A stretch of 64,000 nt of DNA from Paenibacillus sp. UNC451MF (GTDB taxonomy: Bacteria; Bacillota; Bacilli; Paenibacillales; NBRC-103111), in NCBI RefSeq assembly GCF_000686845.1, contig NZ_JMLS01000020.1, positions 62,001-126,000 on the forward strand, read 5' to 3'. Within the stretch, counting starts at the first letter, position 1. Every line of letters begins with the position of its first letter. The notes beneath the pieces were generated by a model, which saw nothing but the letters and a program-made list of their open reading frames with translations, had not been told where the DNA came from and did not search any database. Both the position numbers and the translations under genes were made by a program. This document shows positions 19,144 through 28,289 of the stretch, one piece after another.

Positions 19144-19338
19144 AAGTGTAAATTATTTTTTTCTATTGTGTACAAACGGTTATTCTTAGGCCTCTCAGTG
19201 TATGTGCAGATTAAGCCAAGGGCATTTGGCCATTTGTCCTAGCTCAAAAGTATTGCTTGTCTAGCACTTCCGGGCGAGGAAGAGCATAGATGTCCACGCC
19301 AATGAATAGTCCCGCTTGAAAAATAAAGTTTCTGCAAA

Positions 19339-19396
19339 TTTTATATATTTACGGTGGATTATTAACGATGAAAAAGCGTATCCTCTTCGGTATAAT
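19339..19396 (+). promoter_or_regulatory. AraC-type activator site and promoter of the dehydrogenase gene
   Basis: A 32-base element at 19339-19370 matches 28 of 32 bases of the element at 21487-21518. In both, exactly 20 bases separate the element from a TATAAT box (19391-19396 here). This fits activation by the AraC-family regulator encoded between them at 20590. Confidence 0.7.
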
Positions 19397-19464
19397 GGCA
19401 GTAAGCCGATTATACATCATTCAATCTTCCATGAGAGAAGGGAAGAACTGAAGGAGGAGATCCT

Positions 19465-20478
19465 ATGAAAGCTATTGTCTGTGAGAAACCAAATGATTTT
19501 GTCATGATTAAAAAAAATGAAATCGTCAAACGACCCGGTGAAGCGCTCGTGCGTATACGTCGCGTCGGTATATGCGGAACGGATTATCACGCGTTTCGTG
19601 GGGAGCAGGCTTACTTCGAATACCCCCGTATACTCGGACATGAACTTGCCGGCGTAATCGAAGATGTTGGGCAAAATGAATGTGATTTTAAAGTAGGGGA
19701 TCAGGTCACTCTCGTACCTTATATTCACTGCGGAAGCTGTATCGCTTGCAGATCAGGTAAGACTAACTGCTGTACGGAGATGCAAGTAATGGGAGTGCAT
19801 ATTGACGGAGGGATGCAGGAATATATCTCCGTTCCGCTGTCAGCGCTCATTCGGACAAACGAGCTTACACTGGATCAATCCGTCATCATGGAACCAATTG
19901 CGATCGGAGCCCATGCGGTCCGCCGCGCGGAGATCTGCGAGGGAGAGACGGTTGCGGTCATTGGAGCGGGACCTATCGGCCTCGGTGTTATGGCGATTGC
20001 CAAAAGCAGAGGCGCCAAAGTCATTGCTATGGATGTCAACGACAGCCGTCTGGCCTTTTGCCGCTCATGGGCGGGTGCAGATGGAACCGTCAATGTCTTG
20101 AATCAGCCCTATGAGTCGTTGCTTGAGTTGAACGGTGGGGAACTGCCGACCGCGGTGCTGGATGCGACTGGCAATTTGCGATCGATGATGGACGCATTTC
20201 GGTATGTGTCTCATGGGGGCAGACTGGTGTACGTCGGTCTCGTGAAATCGGATATTTCATTCTCCGATCCGGAATTCCACAAGAAAGAGCTGACACTTTT
20301 AAGCAGCCGGAATGCAACGATGGAAGACTTTGACGTTGTAAGAAAGGCGATCCATGCAGGGCAAGTGGATGCTTCCCGATTCGTTACTCATCGTGCTTCC
20401 TTCGACGACATGATCGGCTCTTTCGACGCATGGCTATCTCCGGAGAGCAAAGTGATTAAGGCCGTAGTTGATCTGTGA
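19465..20478 (+). CDS. Zinc-dependent medium-chain alcohol dehydrogenase
   Basis: This 337-residue NAD(P)-dependent dehydrogenase of the MDR family would oxidise a polyol or sugar acid. The catalytic zinc site is built by GICGTDYH and LGHE. CGSCIACRSGKTNC supplies the structural zinc cysteines (near residues 90-103). AVIGAGPIGLG (near 171-181) is the dinucleotide loop. GGAGGAG precedes the ATG. The shared regulatory element and the neighbouring UxaA-like, RraA-like and KdgT genes suggest an aldonate such as galactonate or gulonate, but the substrate is inferred only. Confidence 0.9.
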   Translation: MKAIVCEKPNDFVMIKKNEIVKRPGEALVRIRRVGICGTDYHAFRGEQAYFEYPRILGHELAGVIEDVGQNECDFKVGDQVTLVPYIHCGSCIACRSGKTNCCTEMQVMGVHIDGGMQEYISVPLSALIRTNELTLDQSVIMEPIAIGAHAVRRAEICEGETVAVIGAGPIGLGVMAIAKSRGAKVIAMDVNDSRLAFCRSWAGADGTVNVLNQPYESLLELNGGELPTAVLDATGNLRSMMDAFRYVSHGGRLVYVGLVKSDISFSDPEFHKKELTLLSSRNATMEDFDVVRKAIHAGQVDASRFVTHRASFDDMIGSFDAWLSPESKVIKAVVDL

Positions 20479-20497
20479 AATTGGAACCTAAAAACCA

Positions 20498-20539
20498 TCC
20501 TAAAAGGGGCATCGCCGCATGGCGAGGCCCTTTTTAGGA
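20498..20539. terminator. Bidirectional terminator between convergent genes
   Basis: A 19-base stem (20498-20516 with 20521-20539) with few mismatches lies between the convergent dehydrogenase and AraC genes. The outer part pairs AAAAGG with CCTTTTT, so both strands have a T-rich descending arm. Confidence 0.85.
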
Positions 20540-20589
20540 CTTGCTCCATGTCACGGAAGCCCCTTCTAAATTCACGAACTAACCATCAA

Positions 20590-21471
20590 TCAATAAAATA
20601 AATCCGAATTTTGCTGCCGGTATTTCAGTGGCGTCGTATTTGTCAGCAGCTTGAATTTGCGGATGAAATTGTTTACGTTATTGAACCCAACATGCTCAGA
20701 TATTTCAAGAACCGAATAATCCGTCTGTTCTAACAGCATGCGGGCTTTTGTAATCCGCAATTTCAGCAAATATTCATAAGGTGTAAGCCCCGTCTGACGC
20801 TTGAAGGTTCGGATGAAGGCGTAGGTAGTCAGGTGATTTTTTTTTGCAATGTCATTAACTGACAAATCCTCTTTATAATGAAGATCCATATACGTAATCG
20901 TTTCAGCAATCGCTTTGGTCGCTGCGCTAGACAGTTTCAGTGTATCGTAGGCGTATTTCTCCTCGCTAAGAGCAGTTAGCGCACTGCATAGTGCTTCGAC
21001 CATTTTGAGATCTGCCGTCGGCGCATTGCGGGTGACTTGCTCCAACACCATATCGATTTGGGCTTCGACTGAACCGGGTTTTTGTAGTGCGATCGTATGA
21101 AATTTCCCCTCGTTGATGAGTGCTTCGTAATTAATCCCTTCCGATTCCTCGAACCGGACCCACTTGATTTCCCAACTATCGCCGACGCATTCATAAATAT
21201 GCAGATCATTGCAATCAAGCAAAAAAATATGGCCATCCGTCACCTGGAACTTTTGTCCACGGAACGTCACCATGCCTTTGCCTGCCAACGTCAGGATCAG
21301 AATTCGGTAGTTGAGTCCTTGCCTCTGCACCCGGTAACCCGAGAGGCAGTGATAATGGCCGCAAGCTACGATGCGGAAAGGAAGCTGGTAGCTCTGTGGA
21401 TTCGGCAGATGTAGGAGATGGGCTGAGTTCGGGCTGATAATGTCATTGATTATGTTGTTCATGGTGCTCAT
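20590..21471 (-). CDS. AraC family transcriptional regulator
   Basis: This 293-residue regulator has an N-terminal cupin-like sensor (GMVTFRGQKFQVTDGHIFLLDCND) and a C-terminal pair of helix-turn-helix motifs (residues ~190-290). The second contains SVLEISEHVGFNNVNNF. GAGGTAGG lies upstream of the ATG. It sits inside the sugar-acid module, convergent with the dehydrogenase and divergent from the RraA-like gene. The element at 21487 begins 16 bases upstream of its own ATG, so it may control itself as well as both flanking operons. Confidence 0.9.
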   Translation of the reverse strand: MSTMNNIINDIISPNSAHLLHLPNPQSYQLPFRIVACGHYHCLSGYRVQRQGLNYRILILTLAGKGMVTFRGQKFQVTDGHIFLLDCNDLHIYECVGDSWEIKWVRFEESEGINYEALINEGKFHTIALQKPGSVEAQIDMVLEQVTRNAPTADLKMVEALCSALTALSEEKYAYDTLKLSSAATKAIAETITYMDLHYKEDLSVNDIAKKNHLTTYAFIRTFKRQTGLTPYEYLLKLRITKARMLLEQTDYSVLEISEHVGFNNVNNFIRKFKLLTNTTPLKYRQQNSDLFY

Positions 21472-21486
21472 TAGACCTACCTCAAT

Positions 21487-21544
21487 TTTTATATATTTTT
21501 GGTTGATTATTGACGATGTATTCCCATGGTATCACTCTTATAAT
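21487..21544 (+). promoter_or_regulatory. AraC-type activator site and promoter of the rraA-like operon
   Basis: The 32-base element 21487-21518 is nearly identical to that at 19339-19370. A TATAAT box follows at 21539-21544 after the same 20-base gap. The RraA-like gene starts at 21589. Its position between the divergent araC-type gene and the operon suits both activation and autoregulation. Confidence 0.7.
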
Positions 21545-21588
21545 AATTATGAAAGCTCCATTACTTTTCACAACGGAGGAACCTGCAT

Positions 21589-22254
21589 ATGAGTATACCG
21601 AAGAATGACCTGGAATTATTCGAATTGATGAAACGTGAACTGTATACACCTGTTATCGGAGATATTTTGGACGATTTAGGTAAATACCATCAAATTCTTG
21701 CTCCTGAAGTTCAGCCTATGAAAATGCATATGGTATTGGCGGGACGCGCCATGCCAGCCGTCATGGTTGATGTTTACGGCAAGCAGGAAAAGCCCTTCGG
21801 TCTATTGACCGAAGCGTTGGACCAGCTACAGCCCGGGGATGTGTATATTGCCAGCGGAGGGGACATGCGCTGCGCGTATTGGGGAGAGATATTGACAGCA
21901 ACGGCCAAAGCCCGCGGAGCGGCGGGTGCGGTCGTGAACGGCTACCATCGTGATACACCAAAGGTTCTAGAGCAGAACTGGCCTGTATTCTCCCGCGGAC
22001 GATTCGCTCAGGATTCCTCGGTCCGCACCAAGGTTATCAATTATCGCTGCCCCATTGAAATCAGTGGTGTTTGGATAAATCCAGGTGACCTGATCTTTGC
22101 TGATCTGGACGGCGTGATCGTGATCCCCTCGGAGCTGGAGGTAGAAGTGATTGAGCGATCCCTTGAGAAGGCAAGGGGCGAAAAGCTGGTACGCAAAGAA
22201 ATCGAAGCCGGATTATCCAGTACAGCTGCATTTGCCAAATACGGGATTTTGTAA
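21589..22254 (+). CDS. RraA-like protein (HMG aldolase/oxaloacetate decarboxylase superfamily)
   Basis: This 221-residue protein has the RraA-like fold signature: [10 protein letters not shown], then [13 protein letters not shown], then [15 protein letters not shown] near the C terminus. Enzymes of this family are divalent-metal class II aldolases or decarboxylases acting on 2-oxo acids. True RraA proteins instead bind RNase E, which is not expected here. The context of a UxaA-type dehydratase and a 2-keto-3-deoxygluconate permease favours a 2-oxo-sugar-acid aldolase. CGGAGGA precedes the ATG. The next gene starts 24 bases after its stop. Confidence 0.82.
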   Translation: MSIPKNDLELFELMKRELYTPVIGDILDDLGKYHQILAPEVQPMKMHMVLAGRAMPAVMVDVYGKQEKPFGLLTEALDQLQPGDVYIASGGDMRCAYWGEILTATAKARGAAGAVVNGYHRDTPKVLEQNWPVFSRGRFAQDSSVRTKVINYRCPIEISGVWINPGDLIFADLDGVIVIPSELEVEVIERSLEKARGEKLVRKEIEAGLSSTAAFAKYGIL

Positions 22255-22278
22255 TCCGGGAAAGCGAGGAATACAAAG

Positions 22279-22620
22279 ATGTTCGATAAGTTTCATCAAG
22301 CCAGCTTTCAAATTCATAAGGGAGACAATGTAAGTGTCGCTTTATCTGATCTGCAGCCGGGAGAGGTGTCCGTTTATGGTCCTGAGGGGACTGCCTTCTC
22401 GGCAGTCGGTGAACTGATCAAACAAGGGCATAAGCTGGCACGACGCAATATTAACGAGGGTGAAGCGATCATTAAATATGGAGTTACCATTGGGCTGGCG
22501 ACTCGTGATATTTTGGTCGGGGAATGGGTACATCTGCATAATTGCAAGAGCTTCTACGACAAACGCTCCTCTACACTCGATGTGGAGTCCGGTGCGCCCA
22601 CAGATATCCAGTACCGTTAA
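22279..22620 (+). CDS. SAF-domain small subunit of a UxaA-type dehydratase
   Basis: This 113-residue protein is a stand-alone SAF domain (GDNVSVALSDLQPGE, then LIKQGHKLARRNINEGE, then IKYGVTIGLATRDI and GEWVHLHN). It matches the N-terminal domain of altronate/galactarate dehydratases. Split enzymes of this kind, including sulfolactate sulfo-lyase, pair it with a large UxaA C-terminal subunit, and that gene lies at 22832. The pair probably dehydrates a sugar acid to a 2-keto-3-deoxy acid. The gap of 211 bases between the two genes is larger than usual for subunits. Confidence 0.85.
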   Translation: MFDKFHQASFQIHKGDNVSVALSDLQPGEVSVYGPEGTAFSAVGELIKQGHKLARRNINEGEAIIKYGVTIGLATRDILVGEWVHLHNCKSFYDKRSSTLDVESGAPTDIQYR

Positions 22621-22831
22621 AGAGTAAAATTCCCGGATACCTGAACACTCAGTCGGCTTAATTCAATAGGCTATACTTGTACTCAAGAAGTCCTTAATAT
22701 GATCGGAATAGTTGGGGAGATACGATTGTCTTTAGATCCCAGTTTCATGCTGATGAAAGCGTTGAAATAACAGGTGGCAGGCGGCAAATATCCAATTTAT
22801 TGAATGTTGTCAAACAAAAGAGGTGGTAGCT

Positions 22832-24049
22832 ATGATGGAATGTTCGATTCCTTCCTGGAAGGGATATCTTCGCAAAAACGGTTCCAAAGGGATTAGAAAT
22901 AAAGTGCTGGTGATGTACACGGTGGAATGCTCTTCCTTTGTCGCTAAAGAAATCGGCAGTCATTTCAAGCATTCCGATATCGATGTGGATGTAGTGGGCT
23001 TCGCAGGATGTACAGATAACGAATATGCACTACGAATGATGATTGCACTGATCCGCCATCCGAACGTAGGTGCGGTGTTAACCGTTGGACTTGGTTGTGA
23101 ATATTTGCAGGCCAAGAACCTGGCCGAGATCGCTCTCCAGGAAGGCAAGCCTTCTTCGTGGATGCTCATTCAAGAGCGCGGTGGCACAATGAAAACGATC
23201 GAAGACGGCAAGAACGCGATCGAGCAGCTGCATACGCAGTTGGAGAAGGAGACGTTAGTCGTCGAAATGAATCTGAGCGATCTGGTCATCGGCGCGGAAT
23301 GCGGTGGTTCGGACTATACATCGGGATTGGCAGGTAATGTGGTCGTAGGGCGCTTGTTCGATCTGCTCGTCACAGCGGGAGGGACGGCTATCTTCGAGGA
23401 AATCGTCGAAGCGATCGGGTTGAAGCATATTTTGCTCGCCCGGGCGGCGAATGAAGAAGTAAGAAGAGCGCTTGAAGCGACGTACGACAAGATGCTCGAT
23501 TACTGCAAAAGAGTAAGGCAGTACTCGGTATCACCGGGTAATTTTGCGGGAGGTCTGACGACCATTGAGGAGAAAAGCATGGGTGCGTTCGTTAAAAGTG
23601 GCTCTAAACCGATCGAAGGCGTACTCCGTGTGTCGCAAAATCCACCGCGTCCCGGATTATGGCTATTAGACAGCACGCCGGATCCGTATTTCATGGGCTT
23701 CGGCTACACGAATCCAAACGATAATGAGGGACTCATGGACCTCATCTGCAGCGGAGCCCATCTCGTCTTTCTCGTCACTGGTAGAGGCACCGTCGTCGGC
23801 AGTGCCGTCGCACCGGTCCTTAAAATAACAGGCAATGAGAAGACGTATCGTAAAATGTCCGATGATCTCGATTTCTGCTCGGGTGCTGCATTAACCGGCG
23901 AGAAGACGATGGACACGCTAGCCTCTGAACTGTTGGAACTGGTCGTTCAGACCTGCAGTGGGCGGTTGACCCAAGCAGAGAAGCTTAAACATAAGGAATA
24001 TTACATCCCGTACAAATATCAAAGCACTGGGACAAACTGTGAGGTATAA
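22832..24049 (+). CDS. UxaA-type dehydratase large subunit
   Basis: This 405-residue protein matches the C-terminal domain of altronate/galactarate dehydratases: [22 protein letters not shown] and [17 protein letters not shown]. Cysteines in the first two motifs are likely iron ligands. Together with the SAF protein upstream it forms a split dehydratase. The start is the ATG at 22832, five bases after AGGTGG. A GTG at 22823 overlaps the ribosome site. The substrate may be an aldonate or hexuronate derivative. Sulfolactate is a less likely alternative given the permease. It lies directly before the SDR gene. Confidence 0.87.
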   Translation: MMECSIPSWKGYLRKNGSKGIRNKVLVMYTVECSSFVAKEIGSHFKHSDIDVDVVGFAGCTDNEYALRMMIALIRHPNVGAVLTVGLGCEYLQAKNLAEIALQEGKPSSWMLIQERGGTMKTIEDGKNAIEQLHTQLEKETLVVEMNLSDLVIGAECGGSDYTSGLAGNVVVGRLFDLLVTAGGTAIFEEIVEAIGLKHILLARAANEEVRRALEATYDKMLDYCKRVRQYSVSPGNFAGGLTTIEEKSMGAFVKSGSKPIEGVLRVSQNPPRPGLWLLDSTPDPYFMGFGYTNPNDNEGLMDLICSGAHLVFLVTGRGTVVGSAVAPVLKITGNEKTYRKMSDDLDFCSGAALTGEKTMDTLASELLELVVQTCSGRLTQAEKLKHKEYYIPYKYQSTGTNCEV

Positions 24050-24053
24050 CGAT

Positions 24054-24824
24054 ATGAAAACGATGAATGAAATGTTTGGTCTTGCTGGGGAACGCGTGCT
24101 TATTACCGGAGGGGCTACAGGGCTTGGACTGGCAATGAGCCAATGTTTTCAAGCGGCTGGTGCGGAGGTCGTCATGGTCGGTTCGGGTGACGGGGAGGAG
24201 CGAACGAGGTTGGCTGAAGCCATGGGCCCAGGTGTCTTTTACCGCTCATTCAACGTAGCAGATACGAAACGGACTGAGCGGTTTATTCAAGAAGTCGAGG
24301 AGACGATTGGACCCATTTCGGTTTTGATCAATAATGCGGGCAACCACTGCAAGAAGCCAATAGAGGAAACGACGGACGAAGAATTTCATGCTGTGATAGA
24401 CGTCCATCTACTTGGGGCATTCTCCCTGTGCCGCGCCTTGATTCCCCGTATGAAGCAGAGAAAAAAAGGAAATATTATCTTTCAAGCATCGATGACCTCC
24501 TTCATAGGGCAACCTAACGTCATTGCCTATTCGAGCGCAAAATCGGCCTATCTCGGTATGGTGCGGACACTAGCCTCCGAGACTTCAGCTTATGGAATAC
24601 GGGTGAACGGTATCGCACCAGGCTGGATTGAGTCCCCGATGCTACGCAAAGCGTTGGACGGCGACGAGATAAGAACACAAAAAATACTCGGGCGAACTCC
24701 TATGAAAACGTTCGGTGAGCCTCATGATATCGGCTGGGCCGCTGTCTATCTTGCCTCTCACGCAGCCTCTTTCGTTAACGGTGCAGTGCTACCTGTCGAC
24801 GGGGGAGCCTTAATCGGTTTCTAG
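24054..24824 (+). CDS. Short-chain dehydrogenase/reductase
   Basis: This 256-residue classical SDR has a cofactor loop GGATGLGLAMS near residue 16, the NNAGNH motif, and the catalytic YSSAKSAYL (Tyr and Lys). The sequence resembles gluconate 5-dehydrogenase and KduD-type enzymes that handle 2-keto-3-deoxy acids. The ATG at 24054 is eight bases from GAGGT, which lies inside the end of the preceding gene, so translation is probably coupled. It probably carries out a redox step on a sugar acid of the same pathway. Confidence 0.9.
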   Translation: MKTMNEMFGLAGERVLITGGATGLGLAMSQCFQAAGAEVVMVGSGDGEERTRLAEAMGPGVFYRSFNVADTKRTERFIQEVEETIGPISVLINNAGNHCKKPIEETTDEEFHAVIDVHLLGAFSLCRALIPRMKQRKKGNIIFQASMTSFIGQPNVIAYSSAKSAYLGMVRTLASETSAYGIRVNGIAPGWIESPMLRKALDGDEIRTQKILGRTPMKTFGEPHDIGWAAVYLASHAASFVNGAVLPVDGGALIGF

Positions 24825-25048
24825 AGCGCAGGATTCATGCCTAGAAAAAACATTAGGTCAAGGTGAAGCCGTTTGGATAAGATTCGGCTTTCGCCTTGGT
24901 TCTCGGAATCCACTGTAAAATAGGGTAGGCTTTATACAAATCTGAGAGCCTTTATTAAGAATTGATCATCCGATAAATTTGAAAACGCTTAACTAGGCAA
25001 TTCTCACATCCGCATCATAGGCTTTCATTACGGAAAGGGTGTACGATA

Positions 25049-26026
25049 ATGAAATTAAAACAGCAAGTCGAAAAAATACCCGGGGGTATGATGCTGGTTC
25101 CGCTCCTGTTAGGCGCGATTCTTCACACGCTGCTTCCTGATATGCCTACATTTTTTGGATCGTTTACTGAGGGCTTGTTCAAGGGGGCGCTGCCATTCAT
25201 CGCTCTGAACATTTTTTGTCTAGGAACGTCGATCGATTTCAGGGTGACACCGAAAATAATTAAAAAAGGCGGCGCGCTCATCATCTCCAAGGTCGGGATT
25301 GCGGCTATTGTCGGTATTATCGCAGGTAAATTCATCGGAGACGGCATGGTCATGGGAGGGTTATCAGTGCTTGCGATAATCGTTGCTATGAACGATACGA
25401 ACGGCGGTTTGTACATGTCCTTGATGAATCAATTCGGCAAAAAAGAAGAGATCGGAGCCACGACGATCATGGCTTTGGAAACGGGGCCATTCATCACAAT
25501 GGTCACGCTCGGCATCGCCGGCATCTCGGTCTTTCCATGGCCTTACCTGGTCGGCTCGATCCTCCCCCTGTTGCTTGGGATGATTCTCGGCAACGTTGAT
25601 CCGGATATCCGCAGCTTGTTCAGTAAAGGCAATGCAATGCTCATTCCGTTCATCGGGTTTGCTCTTGGCAGTGGAATTGACCTTAGCAAAGTGTATCAGG
25701 CTGGCATCACCGGCATCGTGCTCGGCCTATTCGTAGTCATAGTGACGGGTACCGTATGTATGCTGGCGGACAAGCTCACTGGCGGCAACGGAGTCGCGGG
25801 GATCGCAGCAGCAACAACGGCAGGTAATGCGGCTGCAGTCCCTGCGGTCATAGCTTCAGCGAACCCTAAATACGCAGATGTTGCTCCATCTGCAACCGTT
25901 ATTATCGCCTCCTGTGTCATCGTCACAGCGATTCTGGTCCCGATTCTAACTGCATGGTGGGCCAAACGAGTAAATCAACGCAAGACAGGCGACGAAGAGC
26001 AGGCTCAGCCGGTAACGATGGCCTAA
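25049..26026 (+). CDS. kdgT: 2-keto-3-deoxygluconate permease
   Basis: This 325-residue membrane protein has about ten hydrophobic segments and matches the KdgT family. It starts MKLKQQVEKIPGGMMLVPLLLG and includes MNDTNGGLYMSLMNQFG and TTAGNAAAVPAVIA. It imports 2-keto-3-deoxy sugar acids with a proton. GAAAGGGTG precedes the ATG. It follows the dehydrogenase, RraA, UxaA and SDR genes and probably supplies their substrate or recovers an intermediate. Its 225-base leader contains an imperfect cre-like sequence (TGAAAACGCTTAAC at 24979) that is too weak to call. Confidence 0.9.
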   Translation: MKLKQQVEKIPGGMMLVPLLLGAILHTLLPDMPTFFGSFTEGLFKGALPFIALNIFCLGTSIDFRVTPKIIKKGGALIISKVGIAAIVGIIAGKFIGDGMVMGGLSVLAIIVAMNDTNGGLYMSLMNQFGKKEEIGATTIMALETGPFITMVTLGIAGISVFPWPYLVGSILPLLLGMILGNVDPDIRSLFSKGNAMLIPFIGFALGSGIDLSKVYQAGITGIVLGLFVVIVTGTVCMLADKLTGGNGVAGIAAATTAGNAAAVPAVIASANPKYADVAPSATVIIASCVIVTAILVPILTAWWAKRVNQRKTGDEEQAQPVTMA

Positions 26027-26502
26027 GCAGGGCATACTGTCGCATTCCAACTATTACACTCATCCTAACTTGTTGGAAGAAGAATAAGGCTACTTTATTG
26101 AAGAATTCACAGCAGAGTTTCTTAGGCTACATGTCTGTTAACCATTGCAGGAATACCGAGGGCTAGCTATTACAAATGGCGAACTCCAAAGAAACAGCGC
26201 ATCCGAAGACCGAAGCAGTAATGATAGCTGCCTCGGTCTTCGTGCATAATAACGATTATAGATTGACGGCTCGCATACTCATATCGTCGATAGATGAGTT
26301 TATTACTTTTTTCTATATGGAACATTAGATGAAGTTTCTAAAACAGGAACTGCAATGATTCAATGGATAGATTTTGTTTCAGGAGATAAAATTAGTGATT
26401 CAATATTGTCGCATAAATCTTTTGGTGGGCGCATTAGGAGGAAGCTGAAAAGTGAATTAATAATACTTTGTATTTTAGTGGCAAAAAAATGTTCCTAAGA
26501 GA
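26027..26502. other. Intergenic stretch, hairpin only
   Basis: No supported gene is present. A strong inverted repeat lies at 26204-26242 (CGAAGACCGAAGCAG against CTGCCTCGGTCTTCG, one mismatch), with no T-run. It may end transcription of the permease gene or protect its messenger. Confidence 0.5.
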
Positions 26503-26559
26503 AAAACAGACCCTATTACCACTTGAGGAGGACTAGAAAGTGGTATCTGGGTCTGTTTT
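26503..26559 (-). terminator. Terminator of the SASP gene
   Basis: AAAACAGACCC at 26503-26513 pairs with 26549-26559, and an inner CCACTT/AAGTGG stem strengthens it. On the minus strand a T-run follows. It lies five bases past the stop of the spore protein gene. Confidence 0.8.
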
Positions 26560-26564
26560 GTTTA

Positions 26565-26774
26565 TTATCGTTTATAACCTGAAAGCTGCTGTTGAGCAAT
26601 TTGGACTAATCGACGAGTAATGTTTCCACCAATTGCACCTGCATCACGGGTTGCAAGGTTTCCGTTATAACCGGTTGGAGATAGTTGAATACCTAATTCT
26701 TGGGCTACTTCATACTTCAGTTGATTCAATGCTGCCTGAGCTTGTTGCACTACTAAAGAATTGTTGTTTGCCAT
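26565..26774 (-). CDS. Alpha/beta-type small acid-soluble spore protein
   Basis: This 69-residue DNA-binding spore protein coats and protects DNA in dormant spores. It has both family signatures: LKYEVAQELG, containing the germination-protease site, and ATRDAGAIGGNITRRLV. AAAAAGGAG precedes the ATG. Expression would be in the forespore under sigma-G. A terminator follows immediately. It shows the organism is a spore former. It has no functional link to the sugar genes. Confidence 0.95.
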   Translation of the reverse strand: MANNNSLVVQQAQAALNQLKYEVAQELGIQLSPTGYNGNLATRDAGAIGGNITRRLVQIAQQQLSGYKR

Positions 26775-27060
26775 TGGTAATCACTCCTTTTTCATTGGTG
26801 TATTGTATTATGTGGAGGAAGTAATTAGATATACGTAACACTACATGGTAAATAAATCCTGGCTAACTAACCGCGCACACCAAATAAGGGAGTAATGGAA
26901 ATATCGATCACTTCTAAGCATCTTTATAGAACATATCCTCATTTGTTACTGAGTCATGTGCCCATTTTATGGGCATTTGTACCAACGCAAGCTATCGGCG
27001 CTTGGCAATAGGGGGACAATCATGAGATTGGACTTTATTCTTTCAACAAAGTTGAGAAAT
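26775..27060. other. Intergenic stretch with only a doubtful small frame
   Basis: A 38-codon frame starting near 26894 after AAGGGAG has no recognisable product. Nothing else was supported. Confidence 0.35.
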
Positions 27061-27093
27061 AAAAAAGATGGATCCTGAATTCAGGAACCATCT
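27061..27093 (-). terminator. Terminator-like hairpin
   Basis: AGATGG.TCCTG pairs with CAGGA.CCATCT around an AATT loop (27066-27093). On the minus strand it is followed by six T residues. It lies downstream of the CotS-like remnant. Confidence 0.6.
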
Positions 27094-27264
27094 ATGAAAA
27101 TCAAAAACAAAGCAACACTTCAACCTCCGAACTAAACCTTGTTTTTACTAGCGTTTTGAGTTTGTCTATTACCTTAATATTACTTAGGGAAGCTACTTAT
27201 GCTGTTCTATTAACATTGGACAGCGGCCCGTTTCACCCACATAAATATCGATGAAGTCAACAAA

Positions 27265-27597
27265 TTATCTTGCGTATTTGTCCAAGTGCTTAAGAAACAA
27301 AGCAATTCTCCTTTCGTCCTTAAGAGCTCGCAGAAATTCTTTCTCCGAAGTTGTTTTATCTTTTAGGCTTCTATGATTAAATTGCCTGAGCAAAAGGTAA
27401 GTCGTTTGAGGAAAACGTAGCCAGACCTTCAAAAGATCAAAATCTTCATTATTGAGTTTGTTAACCGATTGATATCCATCGAGGAAGGAACGGGCGATCA
27501 CAAAATTCCAGCTATGATCCTTACAAGAGTTATACAGGACCCTGTATAAATCGTAAGCGCGTAAGTCGAATCGGAGGGTTTCAAAATCGAAGATCTT
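27265..27597 (-). pseudogene. C-terminal remnant of a CotS-like (aminoglycoside phosphotransferase fold) protein
   Basis: About 110 residues are readable: IFDFETLRFDLRAYDLYRVL, then FLDGYQSVNKLNNEDFDLLK and LRFPQTTYLLLRQF. This resembles the end of spore coat kinase-like proteins of the CotS/YutH group, where the DFD motif binds metal. A stop codon at 27598-27600 precedes it and the N-terminal lobe is missing. It is an inactive fragment. Confidence 0.55.
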
Positions 27598-27854
27598 TTA
27601 TCTATTTAGCACACTTGTTCTATATGCGAAGCAGATTAATTTTGAACCAAAAGTTATGGACGAGATTTCGACGAGGTGCAGAATTAGCCAGGATGGATCG
27701 CTTATGCAGCTTTTATCTCGTCTCCGAGAAGGGTTTCAAGCTCGCTTACGGGAAGATGAAACTGAATTACATCATAATTTGTGTTATTTATTACTGATTG
27801 TTTACGCTGTCTACGGTATATTGGAATTACAACATTATTTTAGGAGGCAATGCA

Positions 27855-28289
27855 ATGAATCGCAGAACGATTTTAACGGTTTGCGGCACTTTTCTAATTG
27901 GCGTATTGGCAGGCGTGCTTTTGATGATCAATGTCGACGCGAATGGGGCTATTAAGCAAGCGCTGAACATAGGCACAAACAATGCGATAGGGGGATCGGT
28001 GAGTGAGTCGGATTACTGGATCGCTACACTTGAAGTTAGTGGAATATCCCCTGCCGTCAGTGTGGACGATCTAGCAGCTTGGGTTAAACCATACGTACCT
28101 ATTATATCCTCTCGAATCGCTGTTGACCGAGTGACAGGACAATCGAAAGGTTACGGCTACGTGGAAGTACCTCGCGATAAAATGAAAACCGTAATCAGTG
28201 CGCTGAACGGTGCCGAATGGGGTGGTCGAATCGTTACAGTCAAAGAGGCTTCCCAACGTACGGATCTTCCTCAACTACCGGTAAGATAA
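27855..28289 (+). CDS. Membrane-anchored RNA recognition motif (RRM) protein
   Basis: This 144-residue protein starts at 27855, seven bases after TAGGAGG. Residues 5-26 form one hydrophobic segment suited to a signal anchor. Residues 55-131 read as an RRM: the RNP1 octamer is KGYGYVEV (98-105), the RNP2-like strand is LEVSGIS, and the helices lie between. RRM domains bind single-stranded RNA and are uncommon in Firmicutes. If the N terminus is an anchor, the RRM would face outside unless the topology is inverted. The C-terminal tail is short and polar. No function can be assigned from the neighbours. Confidence 0.6.
   Translation: MNRRTILTVCGTFLIGVLAGVLLMINVDANGAIKQALNIGTNNAIGGSVSESDYWIATLEVSGISPAVSVDDLAAWVKPYVPIISSRIAVDRVTGQSKGYGYVEVPRDKMKTVISALNGAEWGGRIVTVKEASQRTDLPQLPVR

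Noticed and set aside
24979-24992. cre-like sequence TGAAAACGCTTAAC before kdgT
   Set aside because: The last two consensus positions do not match, so the site was mentioned only as weak and not called.
27535-27560. Palindrome TTATACAGG-AC-CCTGTATAA
   Set aside because: It lies inside the readable CotS-like remnant frame, with no promoter or gene start beside it, so an operator role is not supported.
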